Shown: positions 17,327 through 26,300, counted from the first letter of the stretch. The stretch: DNA of 34,785 bases from Flammeovirgaceae bacterium UBA2338 (GCA_002344795.1 DDUM01000009.1:1-34785); one strand, 5' to 3'. Numbers and translations are program-made. The notes: generated by a model from the letters alone, not told the origin.

Positions 17327-17965
17327 TTAAATTGTTGTGTTTTCCTTTTTGCTTATTTCCTTTTTATGTTTCTCATACAGTTTCCTTCCTTTATCGGTGA
17401 AAAGCCCATGAATGAAGTGGTCGAAAATCTGGGTTTGTACATTGATTAAAGAATAGTCGTTTTTAGGATAAAGAATTGGATCGAATGGGAATTGGATTGT
17501 TTCCAATCTCATAATGGCCAAAATTTTTGTATCCAGTTCGGGTCTAAAATATCCCTCCTCTTTACCCTGATCAATTGAACGCTCTATCTGCTCCCTTATA
17601 AACTGATTCTTAAAAGCCAGCCATACATTCCACGCCTTGTGGTGATATTTTTGTAAATCAAATAAGAGGGAAGGATTCATATCCCTAAAGTTTTCCCTGA
17701 GGCAACCCGAAAGGCCTACTAATTCCTCCACTGCATTTTTTGCATTGTTGGCCACCTCTTCTAGCTGTTCCCTATCACGAAGCACATACATTTCGGTGAC
17801 GGAAAACACCATTTCATCCTTGTCTTTAAAGTATTGGTATATTGTTTTTTTGGAGATTCCCAGGTGATTGGCAATATTGTCCATCGATACACTGCGGATA
17901 CCATAGCGAACGAAAAGCTCCGCTGCTCCCCTTAAAATTTTACTTTTTGTATCTATATCTTCCAT
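17327..17965 (-). CDS. TetR/AcrR-family repressor of the efflux operon
   Basis: The 212-residue regulator has an N-terminal TetR helix-turn-helix (residues about 8-55, ILRGAAELFVRYGIRSVSMDNIANHLGISKKTIYQYFKDKDEMV) — a canonical motif read here in parts: the recognition helix lies in ISKKTIYQYF. The rest is a helical ligand-binding domain without clear sequence similarity. It is the first gene of the operon that encodes TolC, the adaptor and the RND pump, with only 2 bases to the next gene. The promoter in front of it is overlapped by a perfect inverted repeat, so it probably represses itself and the pump until a pump substrate binds. The predicted transcription start is within a few bases of the ATG, so the mRNA may be nearly leaderless. 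Confidence 0.92.
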   Translation of the reverse strand: MEDIDTKSKILRGAAELFVRYGIRSVSMDNIANHLGISKKTIYQYFKDKDEMVFSVTEMYVLRDREQLEEVANNAKNAVEELVGLSGCLRENFRDMNPSLLFDLQKYHHKAWNVWLAFKNQFIREQIERSIDQGKEEGYFRPELDTKILAIMRLETIQFPFDPILYPKNDYSLINVQTQIFDHFIHGLFTDKGRKLYEKHKKEISKKENTTI

Positions 17966-17973
17966 ATGGGGCG

Positions 17974-18003
17974 CAAAACTATGGAAACTTTAGCCATATC
18001 CAA
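17974..18003 (-). promoter_or_regulatory. Promoter of the TetR-efflux operon
   Basis: On the minus strand TTG (18003-18001) is followed after exactly 19 bases by TAGTTTTG (17981-17974), a full match to the Bacteroidota sigma-A consensus. The start codon at 17965 is only 8 bases beyond the -7 element. Confidence 0.8.
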
Positions 18004-18012
18004 AGTTTCCAT
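17981..18012. promoter_or_regulatory. Probable TetR operator (11-bp inverted repeat)
   Basis: ATGGAAACTTT (17981-17991) and AAAGTTTCCAT (18002-18012) are perfect inverted arms with a 10-base spacer. The repeat covers the promoter spacer and touches both the -33 and -7 elements. A TetR dimer bound here would block RNA polymerase. Confidence 0.82.
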
Positions 18013-18092
18013 TGTTTTTCGTGTGTTATACGAAGGCCATTTGATTTGGTTGGGGGGAAATCTATTTTTTTATTGAAAAGCTTGTCTTTGCC

Positions 18093-18440
18093 CTACTGGT
18101 CTGTAGGTTGGGATTGTTGGTATGAACTGCCCCATCCACACTTCTCCTTCATCTTTTTGCGGAACTGGACTTTTTCTTCATCCGTCATACCACTCCATTT
18201 TTGCTTCCAGTGCACTCCATTTTGTCCTTTGCAATAAGGTCTTCCAATCGGCCATAACACTATTTTAGATAATAGCAACAAACCCAGTGCCTGCCAGATG
18301 GTAATCATGGGTATTCCAAAAAGCACCGGCATTAACCAGTTCCATAATAATTGGGTCACCAGCCCCAGTACACCAATGGCTATTGCACCCAGGAGCACCA
18401 TTTTCAAAATCCAACTTCCTCGTTTCATATCTTTATGCAT
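18093..18440 (-). CDS. Small two-helix membrane protein downstream of the ECF sigma factor
   Basis: I do not recognise a named family in this 115-residue protein. Two hydrophobic segments (about 10-32 and 40-62) are followed by a hydrophilic tail with GQNGVHWKQKWSGMTDEEKVQFRKKMKEKCGWG. The MTDEEKxxFRKKMKEK stretch resembles the helical segments of Spy/CpxP-like or heavy-metal-sensor proteins, but the similarity is short. It starts 40 bases after the sigma factor gene on the same strand, so it is probably co-transcribed. It could be the sigma factor's membrane anti-sigma partner or a member of its regulon. Both ideas are inference. Confidence 0.7.
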   Translation of the reverse strand: MHKDMKRGSWILKMVLLGAIAIGVLGLVTQLLWNWLMPVLFGIPMITIWQALGLLLLSKIVLWPIGRPYCKGQNGVHWKQKWSGMTDEEKVQFRKKMKEKCGWGSSYQQSQPTDQ

Positions 18441-18480
18441 TATTTTTCAAAATCTTTTTTGTTATATCCTTGATGGATAT

Positions 18481-19065
18481 TTAATCACCTGTCATCACAT
18501 CATCGTAAAAGCGTTGCAGCCGCTTGCGCAAACTCATAATGGCATATCGCTTTCTTGATAAAAGCGTGTTAATCGACACACCTTCTTCTTCCGCCAGTTC
18601 CCTGAAACTTCTTTCCTCTATTTCGTTCTTAATGAAAATTTCTCTTTGCACTTTAGGCAGTTCGCTCAAAGCCTCAGTGATTTCATCCCAAATGGCCTCT
18701 TTCAATAGCACAGATTCTGGTGAATTGTCCAGATCGGGCAAAATCTCTTGAAGGGTGAGCGGTCCGTCTTCATCCGAACTACCTATAAATGTAAAATCAG
18801 TGCGTTTGGGTCGGGAGGCGTCTCTTCTGTACCTGTCTATTATTTTATTTCTGGCAACAGAGTAAAGCCATGAAGTGACCCTATCCAAAGAATTAATGGT
18901 TTGAAACCCTGCAACAAACTGGTAGAACACATCCTGAAGGATATCCTCTGCCTCCTCCAATGTAGATACTCTGCCCCTGATAAATCCTAGTAATTTATCT
19001 TTTTCCTTCAGAAATGTATTCTGTTTCAGTTGCTGTATCGTCAATTCAATTGCCTTTATCTCCAT
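18481..19065 (-). CDS. ECF-type RNA polymerase sigma factor
   Basis: The 194-residue protein has sigma region 2 (about 25-95, with EDILQDVFYQFVAGFQ and VTSWLYSVARNKIIDRYRR). Sigma region 4 follows (about 135-190, LPKVQREIFIKNEIEERSF with the helix-turn-helix ELAEEEGVSINTLLSRKRYA). There is no region 3, as expected for the extracytoplasmic-function group. The start at 19065 overlaps nothing real. A small membrane protein gene follows 40 bases downstream. No classical FecR-type anti-sigma gene is adjacent, so it is not a standard SusCD/TonB-linked ECF unit. Confidence 0.9.
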   Translation of the reverse strand: MEIKAIELTIQQLKQNTFLKEKDKLLGFIRGRVSTLEEAEDILQDVFYQFVAGFQTINSLDRVTSWLYSVARNKIIDRYRRDASRPKRTDFTFIGSSDEDGPLTLQEILPDLDNSPESVLLKEAIWDEITEALSELPKVQREIFIKNEIEERSFRELAEEEGVSINTLLSRKRYAIMSLRKRLQRFYDDVMTGD

Positions 19066-19169
19066 GTTGCTTTCGCTACAACGGGATAGTCGCTGAGATG
19101 GATGAATTTATTGTAAAACTCTTTCAAACTTTGGCAATGCATACCCATGTTTTATCATATTTGCCATCA

Positions 19170-19991
19170 ATGGCTGGTCTTTATCATCAATTTCAATATC
19201 AGGGAGCTGTATTGGGTTATTTACAAGCAGGTAATGGCCCCGAACATTTACTCCTTTTTCATGGCTTTGGGCAAAATCACACGGCCTTCAACGCTTTAAC
19301 CCGTGAATTGGATACAAAATTTACTTTGTACTGCTTCGATTTATTCTTTCATGGTAAAAGTCAATGGCCACATAATGAAACCCCTTTATCAAAAGCTTAT
19401 TGGAAAGAGATACTAGGCCAATTTCTTGACGAAAAAGCAATTGTCAATTTCAGCCTGCTGGGATTTAGCCTGGGAGGAAAGTTTGTTTTGGCCAGTATGG
19501 AAGCATTTCCATCAAGAATATCATCAGTCTACCTTCTGGCTCCAGATGGGATCAAGAAAAATATTTGGTACAACCTCGCTACCTACCCCGCACCGCTGAG
19601 GTGGCTATTCAAAAGTATGATTGCAAAGCCCGGTCGTTTTCAATCCATTGTTAAAGGAGCACGAAAACTCAATCTAATAGACCGAGGGGTAATTAAGTTC
19701 GCTGAATCGCAAATGAACACTGAAGAACAAAGAAAAAGGGTTTACTATTCCTGGGTGGTCTTTCGGAAACTCAAATTTGATCAGGGCAAGATTGGCTCGA
19801 TAGTTAATTCCAATGGGATCAACCTGTTTCTATTTGTAGGTCAATTTGATAAAATGATCACCGCCAAAAACATGGATCGTTTACTTAAACGAATACCTCA
19901 TCATCACTTTCAGATACTACCAACCGGTCACAACGGATTGATCGAAAAATCAATTGAGGTCTTAAGAAATATAGGATCAAAAAGTCCCTAA
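19170..19991 (+). CDS. Alpha/beta-fold hydrolase
   Basis: I choose the ATG at 19170 (MAGLYHQFQYQGAVLGYLQA, 273 aa). The frame is open further upstream to 19014, but that stretch overlaps the divergent sigma-factor gene and does not look like a family N-terminus. An ATG at 19137 is the alternative. The protein has the oxyanion motif LLFHGFGQN and the nucleophile elbow GFSLGG (Ser100 in this numbering). The acid is probably in LFLFVGQFDKMI and the histidine is in LPTGHNGLI. These are the complete catalytic triad elements of the superfamily. The substrate cannot be told from sequence. It is followed after 46 bases by purL on the same strand. Confidence 0.85.
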   Translation: MAGLYHQFQYQGAVLGYLQAGNGPEHLLLFHGFGQNHTAFNALTRELDTKFTLYCFDLFFHGKSQWPHNETPLSKAYWKEILGQFLDEKAIVNFSLLGFSLGGKFVLASMEAFPSRISSVYLLAPDGIKKNIWYNLATYPAPLRWLFKSMIAKPGRFQSIVKGARKLNLIDRGVIKFAESQMNTEEQRKRVYYSWVVFRKLKFDQGKIGSIVNSNGINLFLFVGQFDKMITAKNMDRLLKRIPHHHFQILPTGHNGLIEKSIEVLRNIGSKSP

Positions 19992-20037
19992 AATCCTCTA
20001 ATCATAGTATTTTTACGGCTTCCTATAACACCCGAAA

Positions 20038-23000
20038 ATGATTCTATTTTTCCGTAAGCCATCCGCAACCACTTATGCGGTAGAGGCTGCTCATTCCCTT
20101 GCCCAGGAAGATATCCAAAAACTCATCTGGCTCTTTAGTGGAGCCAGTTTCGATAGTAGCCCTGCTCTCTCGGGATATTTTATTGGTCCCCGAAAAGAGA
20201 TGGTTAGCCCCTGGAGTACCAATGCGGTAGAGATCACACAGACCATGGGCATCCAGGGAATTATCAGAATTGAAGAATTTATTCAGACTGGAGATAATGA
20301 TGCCAGTCATGATCCCATGTTGCAGCGTATCTACAATGGTTTAGATCAGGAAATTTTCGCTATTCACCATCAGCCTGAGCCTATTATAGAAATTGATGAC
20401 CTGGCAGCATACAGTACCAAAGAAGGATTGGCGTTGAGTGAGGAAGAAATCGACTACCTCAACGAAATCAGTAAACAGCTTGGAAGAAAATTGACAGACA
20501 GTGAGGTGTTTGGTTTCTCTCAGGTCAATTCTGAGCACTGTCGACATAAAATTTTTAACGGTACCTTTATTATTGACGACAAGGAAATGCCTGAAACGCT
20601 TTTCCAACTCATCAAAAAAACATCAAAAGAGAATCCTAATTATATTGTTTCGGCTTATAGCGACAATGTTGCTTTTATTAAAGGCCCAAAAATCGAGCAA
20701 TTTGCACCTGGTCGCCAGGACATCCCCGATTACTTTCAGGTGGATGACATTGACGCTGTTATTTCCCTTAAAGCGGAAACCCACAACTTTCCTACTACTG
20801 TAGAACCCTTCAACGGAGCTGCTACTGGTTCCGGAGGAGAAATCAGAGATCGCCTGGCCGGAGGAAAAGGTTCGTTGCCATTAGCAGGTACTGCAGTATA
20901 CATTACTTCCTATCCAAGATTAGAAAACGGAAGGTCATGGGAAAATAAATTCGAAGAACGCAATTGGTTGTATCAAACACCTGCACAAATTCTCATCAAA
21001 GCCTCCGATGGTGCCAGTGATTTTGGTAACAAATTCGGCCAACCACTAATTGGTGGAAGTGTTCTCACCTTTGAACACTTCGATGGTGATAAAAAATATG
21101 GTTTCGATAAGGTGATCATGATGGCGGGTGGTGTCGGGTACGGAAAAGAAAAGGACAGCAAGAAAGAGAAGCTCAAGGCGGGAGATAAAATCGTGATGAT
21201 GGGTGGGGACAACTACCGGATAGGTATGGGTGGTGGTGCTGTGTCATCTGTAGCCACCGGAGAGTATGGCAACGCCATAGAACTCAATGCTATTCAAAGA
21301 TCCAATCCCGAAATGCAAAAACGGGTAATGAATGCCATACGTGCGATGGTAGAGATGAAAGAGAATCCCATCATATCCATCCATGATCATGGAGCCGGGG
21401 GTCACTTAAATTGCTTTTCAGAATTACTGGAAGATACCGGTGGTACTATCGAGATCAACGAACTGCCCGTAGGCGATCCTACCCTTTCTGATAAAGAGAT
21501 CATCAGCAACGAGTCGCAAGAGCGGATGGGTATTGCCATCAGTGAAAAAAATATAGAAATCTTAAAACAAGTGTCTGCAAGAGAGCGCGCCCCCATGTAC
21601 GTGGTGGGGACGGCCAGTGGCGACAATAAATTGAAGTTCGTCAACAACGAGAAAAAAACCTTGCCTTTTGATTTAATGGTGATCCACCTGTTTGGTTCAT
21701 CTCCAAAAACCATCCTGACTGACCAAACACCTGCAACCAATTACCCGGCATTAAGTTATGATGCCTCGCTTTTTAGCGAGTACCTCAACGCTGTACTTCA
21801 ACTGGAAAGTGTGGCCTGCAAAGATTGGCTGACCAACAAAGTAGACCGCTGTGTAACAGGAAGGGTGGCGACCCAACAAACTTGTGGCGTCATTCAACTG
21901 CCATTGAATAACGTTTCGGTGATGGCCCTGGATTTTCTTAGCAACAAAGGTGTGGCTACAGGAATTGGACATGCTCCATCCGCTTCTTTGGTGAATGCAG
22001 CAGCCGGAAGTCAACTGGCCATTGCAGAAGCCCTGACCAATATCGTATGGGCTCCGTTGTCCAGGGGACTCAAAGGAGTTTCATTAAGTGCCAACTGGAT
22101 GTGGCCAGCAAAAAATAAGGGAGAAGATGCACGGCTTTACCAGGCCGTTGCTTCCGTGAGCAGCTTTTCGTTGGCCCTGGGTATCAACGTGCCGACAGGA
22201 AAAGATTCTCTTTCCATGACCCAAAAGTATCCTAATGGTGATGTCGTGTATTCACCAGGTACAGTTATTATTTCGGCTGTAGCCGAGGTGGAGGATATCA
22301 GAAAAACTGTTTCTCCTGCATTACAAAATATTGAGGGCTCCAAAATACTTTACATTGACTTCTCAAAGACTGCATTAGTACTTGGGGGAAGCAGTTTCGC
22401 ACAAGTGATCAATCAATTAGGCAATCAGGTGCCAGGTGTTAGTGATCCCAAATACTTTGCTCAATCTTTCGAAGCCATTCAGCAATTAATAAAACAAAAA
22501 TTAATTCTGGCTGGTCATGACATTTCTGCAGGTGGGATGATTACAGCTTTATTAGAAATGTGTTTTCCAACCCCTGATGTGGGACTTGATATCAATATCA
22601 AAGCGCTTGGAAACGACCCCATCAATATACTTTTTAGTGAAAATCCCGGTGTGTTAATTCAGGTAAGCAACGATGGAAAGGCAGAAGAGGAACTTGCAAA
22701 ACATGGAATCGCCTACGCAATACTTGGTACACTTACCACACAACGTTTCCTCTCACTACAAACTCAAATTGATTCACACCAATTAGACATTGATGCGTTA
22801 CGAGATACCTGGTTCAAAACTTCCTTTTTAATGGATCAGATGCAGCGGCCAAAAGCACATGCTGAACAAAGGAAGAAGAACTATGCAAATCAGGAATTGG
22901 TTTACAAAATACAGCCAAGGTTCGATGGTAAATTTTCTTCTTACAATATTGATCCAAAACGGAGAAAACCATCTGGAATCAAAGCCGCTATCATCAGAGA

Positions 23001-23730
23001 AAAAGGTGTAAATGGCGATAGGGAAATGGCCTACTCCCTCTACCTCGCTGGTTTTGATGTAAAAGATGTACACATGACGGATCTGGTCTCCGGAAGGGAA
23101 GACTTGTCTGATGTGAACATGATCGCATTTGTAGGGGGATTCTCTAACTCAGATGTGCTGGGATCTGCCAAAGGATGGGCTGGTGCCTTTTTGTATAACC
23201 CTAAAGCAAAAGCTTCTCTTGATAATTTTTATGCACGCAAAGACACCCTTAGTCTTGGTGTGTGTAATGGTTGCCAGTTGATGATGGAGCTGGGCTTGGT
23301 GTATCCTGAATGGAAAGATCATCCAAAAATGCATCACAATGGATCGATGAAATACGAATCCAACTTTATCAACATCACCATCCCAAAAACAAATTCTGTG
23401 ATGTTAAAGTCATTTGAAGGTGCACGACTGGGTGTTTGGGTAGCTCATGGAGAAGGTCGGTTTCAATTACCTGCCGATCAATCCAAATTTCAAATTGCTG
23501 CTACTTATTCACACCCAGTGTATCCGGGCAATCCCAATGATTCAGATTTTTCTGCAGCTGCACTTGCATCGCATGACGGGAGGCACCTGGCCATTATGCC
23601 ACATATTGAGCGATCATTATTTCCATGGAACTGGCCTTACTATCCTACCCATAGAAAAGAAGACCAAGTTTCACCTTGGATTGAAGCCTTCACCAATGCA
23701 TTGGACTGGGTAAAAGGAAAACAACAGTAG
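20038..23730 (+). CDS. purL: Phosphoribosylformylglycinamidine synthase, single-chain
   Basis: The 1230-residue enzyme makes formylglycinamidine ribonucleotide from FGAR, glutamine and ATP, the fourth step of purine synthesis. It is the large fused form. An N-terminal and linker part is followed by two AIRS-like synthetase halves (SQVNSEHCRHKIFNG near 160; AETHNFPTTVEPFNGAATGSGGEIRD). A C-terminal class I glutamine amidotransferase completes it. In that domain the nucleophile is Cys1076 in LGVCNGCQL, and His1189 and Glu1191 in MPHIERSLFPWN complete the triad. HGEGRFQ is also present. The length is slightly under the about 1295 residues of E. coli PurL. The fused form contrasts with the PurQ/PurL/PurS split in many other bacteria. 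Confidence 0.97.
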   Translation: MILFFRKPSATTYAVEAAHSLAQEDIQKLIWLFSGASFDSSPALSGYFIGPRKEMVSPWSTNAVEITQTMGIQGIIRIEEFIQTGDNDASHDPMLQRIYNGLDQEIFAIHHQPEPIIEIDDLAAYSTKEGLALSEEEIDYLNEISKQLGRKLTDSEVFGFSQVNSEHCRHKIFNGTFIIDDKEMPETLFQLIKKTSKENPNYIVSAYSDNVAFIKGPKIEQFAPGRQDIPDYFQVDDIDAVISLKAETHNFPTTVEPFNGAATGSGGEIRDRLAGGKGSLPLAGTAVYITSYPRLENGRSWENKFEERNWLYQTPAQILIKASDGASDFGNKFGQPLIGGSVLTFEHFDGDKKYGFDKVIMMAGGVGYGKEKDSKKEKLKAGDKIVMMGGDNYRIGMGGGAVSSVATGEYGNAIELNAIQRSNPEMQKRVMNAIRAMVEMKENPIISIHDHGAGGHLNCFSELLEDTGGTIEINELPVGDPTLSDKEIISNESQERMGIAISEKNIEILKQVSARERAPMYVVGTASGDNKLKFVNNEKKTLPFDLMVIHLFGSSPKTILTDQTPATNYPALSYDASLFSEYLNAVLQLESVACKDWLTNKVDRCVTGRVATQQTCGVIQLPLNNVSVMALDFLSNKGVATGIGHAPSASLVNAAAGSQLAIAEALTNIVWAPLSRGLKGVSLSANWMWPAKNKGEDARLYQAVASVSSFSLALGINVPTGKDSLSMTQKYPNGDVVYSPGTVIISAVAEVEDIRKTVSPALQNIEGSKILYIDFSKTALVLGGSSFAQVINQLGNQVPGVSDPKYFAQSFEAIQQLIKQKLILAGHDISAGGMITALLEMCFPTPDVGLDINIKALGNDPINILFSENPGVLIQVSNDGKAEEELAKHGIAYAILGTLTTQRFLSLQTQIDSHQLDIDALRDTWFKTSFLMDQMQRPKAHAEQRKKNYANQELVYKIQPRFDGKFSSYNIDPKRRKPSGIKAAIIREKGVNGDREMAYSLYLAGFDVKDVHMTDLVSGREDLSDVNMIAFVGGFSNSDVLGSAKGWAGAFLYNPKAKASLDNFYARKDTLSLGVCNGCQLMMELGLVYPEWKDHPKMHHNGSMKYESNFINITIPKTNSVMLKSFEGARLGVWVAHGEGRFQLPADQSKFQIAATYSHPVYPGNPNDSDFSAAALASHDGRHLAIMPHIERSLFPWNWPYYPTHRKEDQVSPWIEAFTNALDWVKGKQQ

Positions 23731-23829
23731 AATATTATTGGTCAATGATTCAAAATGTCGTGCAGGCATCTTGTGAGATCGGCCGATTTGTGGTAACTTT
23801 TCATATAAACTGAAAATTGGCACTGGGCT

Positions 23830-24405
23830 ATGAAGTATATCTACTTACTCCTCATTATTCCGGCTTTTCTATCCTCCTGTTTGGGGTATAAAGAACTTCC
23901 CGTAGAGTACGACTATAGCTATTCCGGTACATTCAAAAAATACCGCACTTTTGATATCATGCGCCCGGTTGGTATGGAAGACTCCACCATGACCAATACC
24001 CTGATCGAAAAAAGTATTTTGTCCAGGATGAAATTTCTGGGATATCGGCAGACGGATAGAAGACCACATCTTATTGTAGGTTTTAAAATGTTTACCGACA
24101 GCCTTAATTTTAATGGTTATATCCAGCCAGATATTGAAGAGTGGGTTAAGGGTCAGGATCAACATCTTGAATATGACCCATTAAAATACAATATGAATTC
24201 CGGCACGCTCCTTATTCAACTTTTTGACAGGCGACAAAACAGATCCGTTTGGCAGGGTTATGCCACTACCCTTTATGGCGGAATCGACTTTCAGAATCAA
24301 AGGCACCTCAAAAACGCAGTAATCTCCATTTTGGACAAATACCGTTTTTGGGCAGATGGTTTTGTGGAAGGACGTACTGTTATTTCCGATGCCGATTTAA
24401 ACTAG
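23830..24405 (+). CDS. DUF4136-like lipoprotein
   Basis: The 191-residue protein has a lipoprotein signal (MKYIYLLLIIPAFLSSC, Cys17). The mature part has the pattern of DUF4136 proteins: DYSYSGTFKKYRTFDIM, then a helix (TNTLIEKSILSRMKFLGYRQ), then RRPHLIVGFKMFT, and later SGTLLIQLFDRRQNRSVWQGYA. This family is frequent in Bacteroidota, faces the periplasm, and has no known biochemical role. It is 99 bases after purL and is probably an independent unit; an imperfect -7 element (TAACTTTT) lies upstream. Confidence 0.8.
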   Translation: MKYIYLLLIIPAFLSSCLGYKELPVEYDYSYSGTFKKYRTFDIMRPVGMEDSTMTNTLIEKSILSRMKFLGYRQTDRRPHLIVGFKMFTDSLNFNGYIQPDIEEWVKGQDQHLEYDPLKYNMNSGTLLIQLFDRRQNRSVWQGYATTLYGGIDFQNQRHLKNAVISILDKYRFWADGFVEGRTVISDADLN

Positions 24406-24481
24406 TCCCAAATCTCCTGAAATCTGGTTTTTTGAACTGAAAATGATTTAAAAGTCAGTTTTACCTTTTTAAAAAAAGTTC

Positions 24482-24489
24482 TACCTTTG
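24482..24489 (+). promoter_or_regulatory. Candidate -7 element of the tRNA-Gln/prs unit
   Basis: TACCTTTG is an exact TAnnTTTG match 21 bases before the mature tRNA 5' end. The -33 region (around 24458-24462, GTTTTA) is T-rich but has no TTG. Confidence 0.6.
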
Positions 24490-24510
24490 CCCACCCAAAA
24501 TGGGAGGTAA

Positions 24511-24583
24511 TGCCCGATGGTGTAACTGGCAACACGCTTGATTTTGATTCAAGAAAGTCTAGGTTCGAGCCCTAGTCGGGCAA
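24511..24583 (+). tRNA. tRNA-Gln (anticodon TTG)
   Basis: The 73-base cloverleaf has a 7-bp acceptor stem (TGCCCGA with TCGGGCA), an anticodon stem CTTGA/TCAAG and the loop TTTTGAT with anticodon TTG at 24544-24546. The T-arm is CTAGG-TTCGAGC-CCTAG. The discriminator is A, and CCA is not encoded (ACAA follows). It reads CAA and, with wobble, CAG. Confidence 0.95.
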
Positions 24584-24587
24584 CAAT

Positions 24588-24617
24588 ATCCCGGTTCCCT
24601 TGATAGGGGCCGGGATT
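24588..24617 (+). other. Hairpin between tRNA-Gln and prs
   Basis: ATCCCGG (24588-24594) pairs with CCGGGAT (24610-24616), and inside it CCCT pairs with AGGG around TGAT. Only TTAACATTT follows, so it is a poor terminator. It may mark the tRNA 3' processing region or partly attenuate transcription into prs. Confidence 0.45.
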
Positions 24618-24638
24618 AACATTTATTAGGTTTAAAAA

Positions 24639-25568
24639 ATGGCAGTAAAAATTTTTTCAGGACAAGCATCTACCTATCTGGCTGAAAAAATTGCGCATGC
24701 CTATGGTGAACCACTGGGCGAAGTAAAATACCAGCATTTTAGTGATGGAGAAATGTCTCCATTTATCATGGAATCAGTGAGAGGACATGACGTTTTTATA
24801 ATTCAATCTACTTTTGCTCCCTCAGATAACTTCATGGAGTTATTGCTGATGATAGATGCTGCCAAAAGAGCCAGTGCCAAAAATGTCAACGTCATTATCC
24901 CTTATTTTGGGTACGCAAGGCAAGACAGAAAGGACAAACCGCGCGTTTCCATTGCGGCTAAACTTATTGCTAATCTACTTTCGGCCGCTGGGGCCAGTCG
25001 GGTAATGACTTTTGACTTGCATGCAGATCAAATTCAGGGTTTTTTCGATATCCCGGTAGACCACCTGGACGGTAACTATATTTTCGTTCCCTACCTAAAG
25101 TCCCTGGGTCTTGAAAATATTATGTTCGCCTCCCCTGACGTAGGCGGGATAAAAAGGGCTCGAAGTTTTGCAAAGTTTTTTGATGCTGAACTGGCTGTAT
25201 GCGACAAATACAGAAAGGAAGCCAATAAGATAGAATCAATGAGGTTGATAGGTGAAGTGGAAGGTAAAGATGTAGTCTTGGTGGACGATCTTGTCGATAC
25301 GGCTGGCACAATTTGTAAGGCAGCAAAGTTGATAAAGGAAAAAGGGGCAAAATCAGTGCGCGCAGTATGTACGCATCCAGTATTGTCTGGTTCTGCTTAT
25401 GAGACCATAGAAAACTCTGTATTAGATGAATTGGCTGTCACGGATACTATTCCGCTGAAAAAGAAATCTAAAAAAATTAAAGTGCTTACCGTTTCTGATT
25501 TGTTTGCCAAAGCGATCAGAAAGATTCATGATCATGAATCGGTTAGCTCTTTATTCATCCGTTTGTAA
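24639..25568 (+). CDS. prs: Ribose-phosphate pyrophosphokinase
   Basis: The 309-residue enzyme makes PRPP from ribose 5-phosphate and ATP for nucleotide, His and Trp synthesis. Recognised segments are the N-terminal KIFSGQASTYLAEKIA, the YFGYARQDRKDKPR flexible and ATP-binding loop, DLHADQIQGFFDIPVDHL, and the PRPP loop VVLVDDLVDTAGTICKAA. The length is that of class I enzymes. It follows tRNA-Gln by 55 bases and precedes rplY by 26 bases. The tRNA-Gln, prs, rplY, pth order is a known conserved neighbourhood in several phyla. Confidence 0.97.
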   Translation: MAVKIFSGQASTYLAEKIAHAYGEPLGEVKYQHFSDGEMSPFIMESVRGHDVFIIQSTFAPSDNFMELLLMIDAAKRASAKNVNVIIPYFGYARQDRKDKPRVSIAAKLIANLLSAAGASRVMTFDLHADQIQGFFDIPVDHLDGNYIFVPYLKSLGLENIMFASPDVGGIKRARSFAKFFDAELAVCDKYRKEANKIESMRLIGEVEGKDVVLVDDLVDTAGTICKAAKLIKEKGAKSVRAVCTHPVLSGSAYETIENSVLDELAVTDTIPLKKKSKKIKVLTVSDLFAKAIRKIHDHESVSSLFIRL

Positions 25569-25594
25569 CAATTTAACTTAAACAATAATTTATT

Positions 25595-26242
25595 ATGAAA
25601 ACCATCGAGATTATAGGGTATAAAAGAGCAAATCTCGGCAAAGTAGGTGCTCAACGCGCTCGTGAAGAGGGCAACGTTCCATGCGTATTGTATGGTGGTG
25701 GGGAGCAAGTGCATTTTGTCGCACCAATGATTTTGTTTCGTGAACTCGTTTACACCAACGATGCTCACTTTGTGCACCTTAACATTGAAGGAGAAGAGCA
25801 TCAGGCTATTCTTCAGGAAGTTCAATTTCATCCTGTAAGTGAAATTATCCTGCATGCTGACTTCCTGCAAATCAGTGAAGGGAGAAAAATTAAAATGGAA
25901 ATTCCAATCCGTTTGATCGGACAGCCTGCCGGTGTGTCTAAAGGAGGGACTTTGGTGCGCAAGAAAGCATCTCTAAAAGTGCATGGCTTCCCCAAGGATA
26001 TGCCAGAGCATATCGATGTGGACGTAACGACACTGGACTTTCACCATGCCATTAAGGTATCGGACATGGAAGTACCGAACCTGGTCTTCCTTGATCCTAA
26101 GCGATCTCCAATTGCTGTTGTGGAAGTACCTCGTGCGGCTAAAATGGCTGCGGATGAAGCTGCTGCCGAAGCTGCTGCACCTGCTACTGAAGAGGCTCCT
26201 GCCGAAGATGAAGAGGCTAAGAAGGAAGCTCCTAAGAAATAA
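25595..26242 (+). CDS. rplY: 50S ribosomal protein L25 (TL5/Ctc type)
   Basis: The 215-residue protein is the long L25 form. An N-terminal 5S-rRNA-binding domain (about 1-93: GYKRANLGKVGAQRAREEGNVPCVLYGG ... HPVSEIILHADFLQ, in parts) is followed by the TL5-type beta domain to about 180. A low-complexity tail rich in Ala, Glu and Lys ends it (EAAAEAAAPATEEAPAEDEE and KKEAPKK). It binds 5S rRNA in the large subunit. It lies 26 bases after prs, and a strong terminator follows. Confidence 0.95.
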   Translation: MKTIEIIGYKRANLGKVGAQRAREEGNVPCVLYGGGEQVHFVAPMILFRELVYTNDAHFVHLNIEGEEHQAILQEVQFHPVSEIILHADFLQISEGRKIKMEIPIRLIGQPAGVSKGGTLVRKKASLKVHGFPKDMPEHIDVDVTTLDFHHAIKVSDMEVPNLVFLDPKRSPIAVVEVPRAAKMAADEAAAEAAAPATEEAPAEDEEAKKEAPKK

Positions 26243-26257
26243 TCAATACTTGATTTC

Positions 26258-26300
26258 AAAAATCCCGTTTCGGCATGTTCGGAACGGGATTTTTATTTTA
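26258..26300 (+). terminator. Rho-independent terminator after rplY
   Basis: AAAAATCCCGTT (26258-26269) pairs perfectly with AACGGGATTTTT (26283-26294) around a 13-base loop, and is followed by ATTTTA. It ends the tRNA-Gln/prs/rplY transcript, so pth would need its own promoter or read-through. Confidence 0.88.

Noticed and set aside
19014..19169. N-terminal extension of the alpha/beta hydrolase frame
   Set aside because: It overlaps the divergent sigma-factor gene and shows no family similarity; the start at 19170 gives a normal hydrolase N-terminus.
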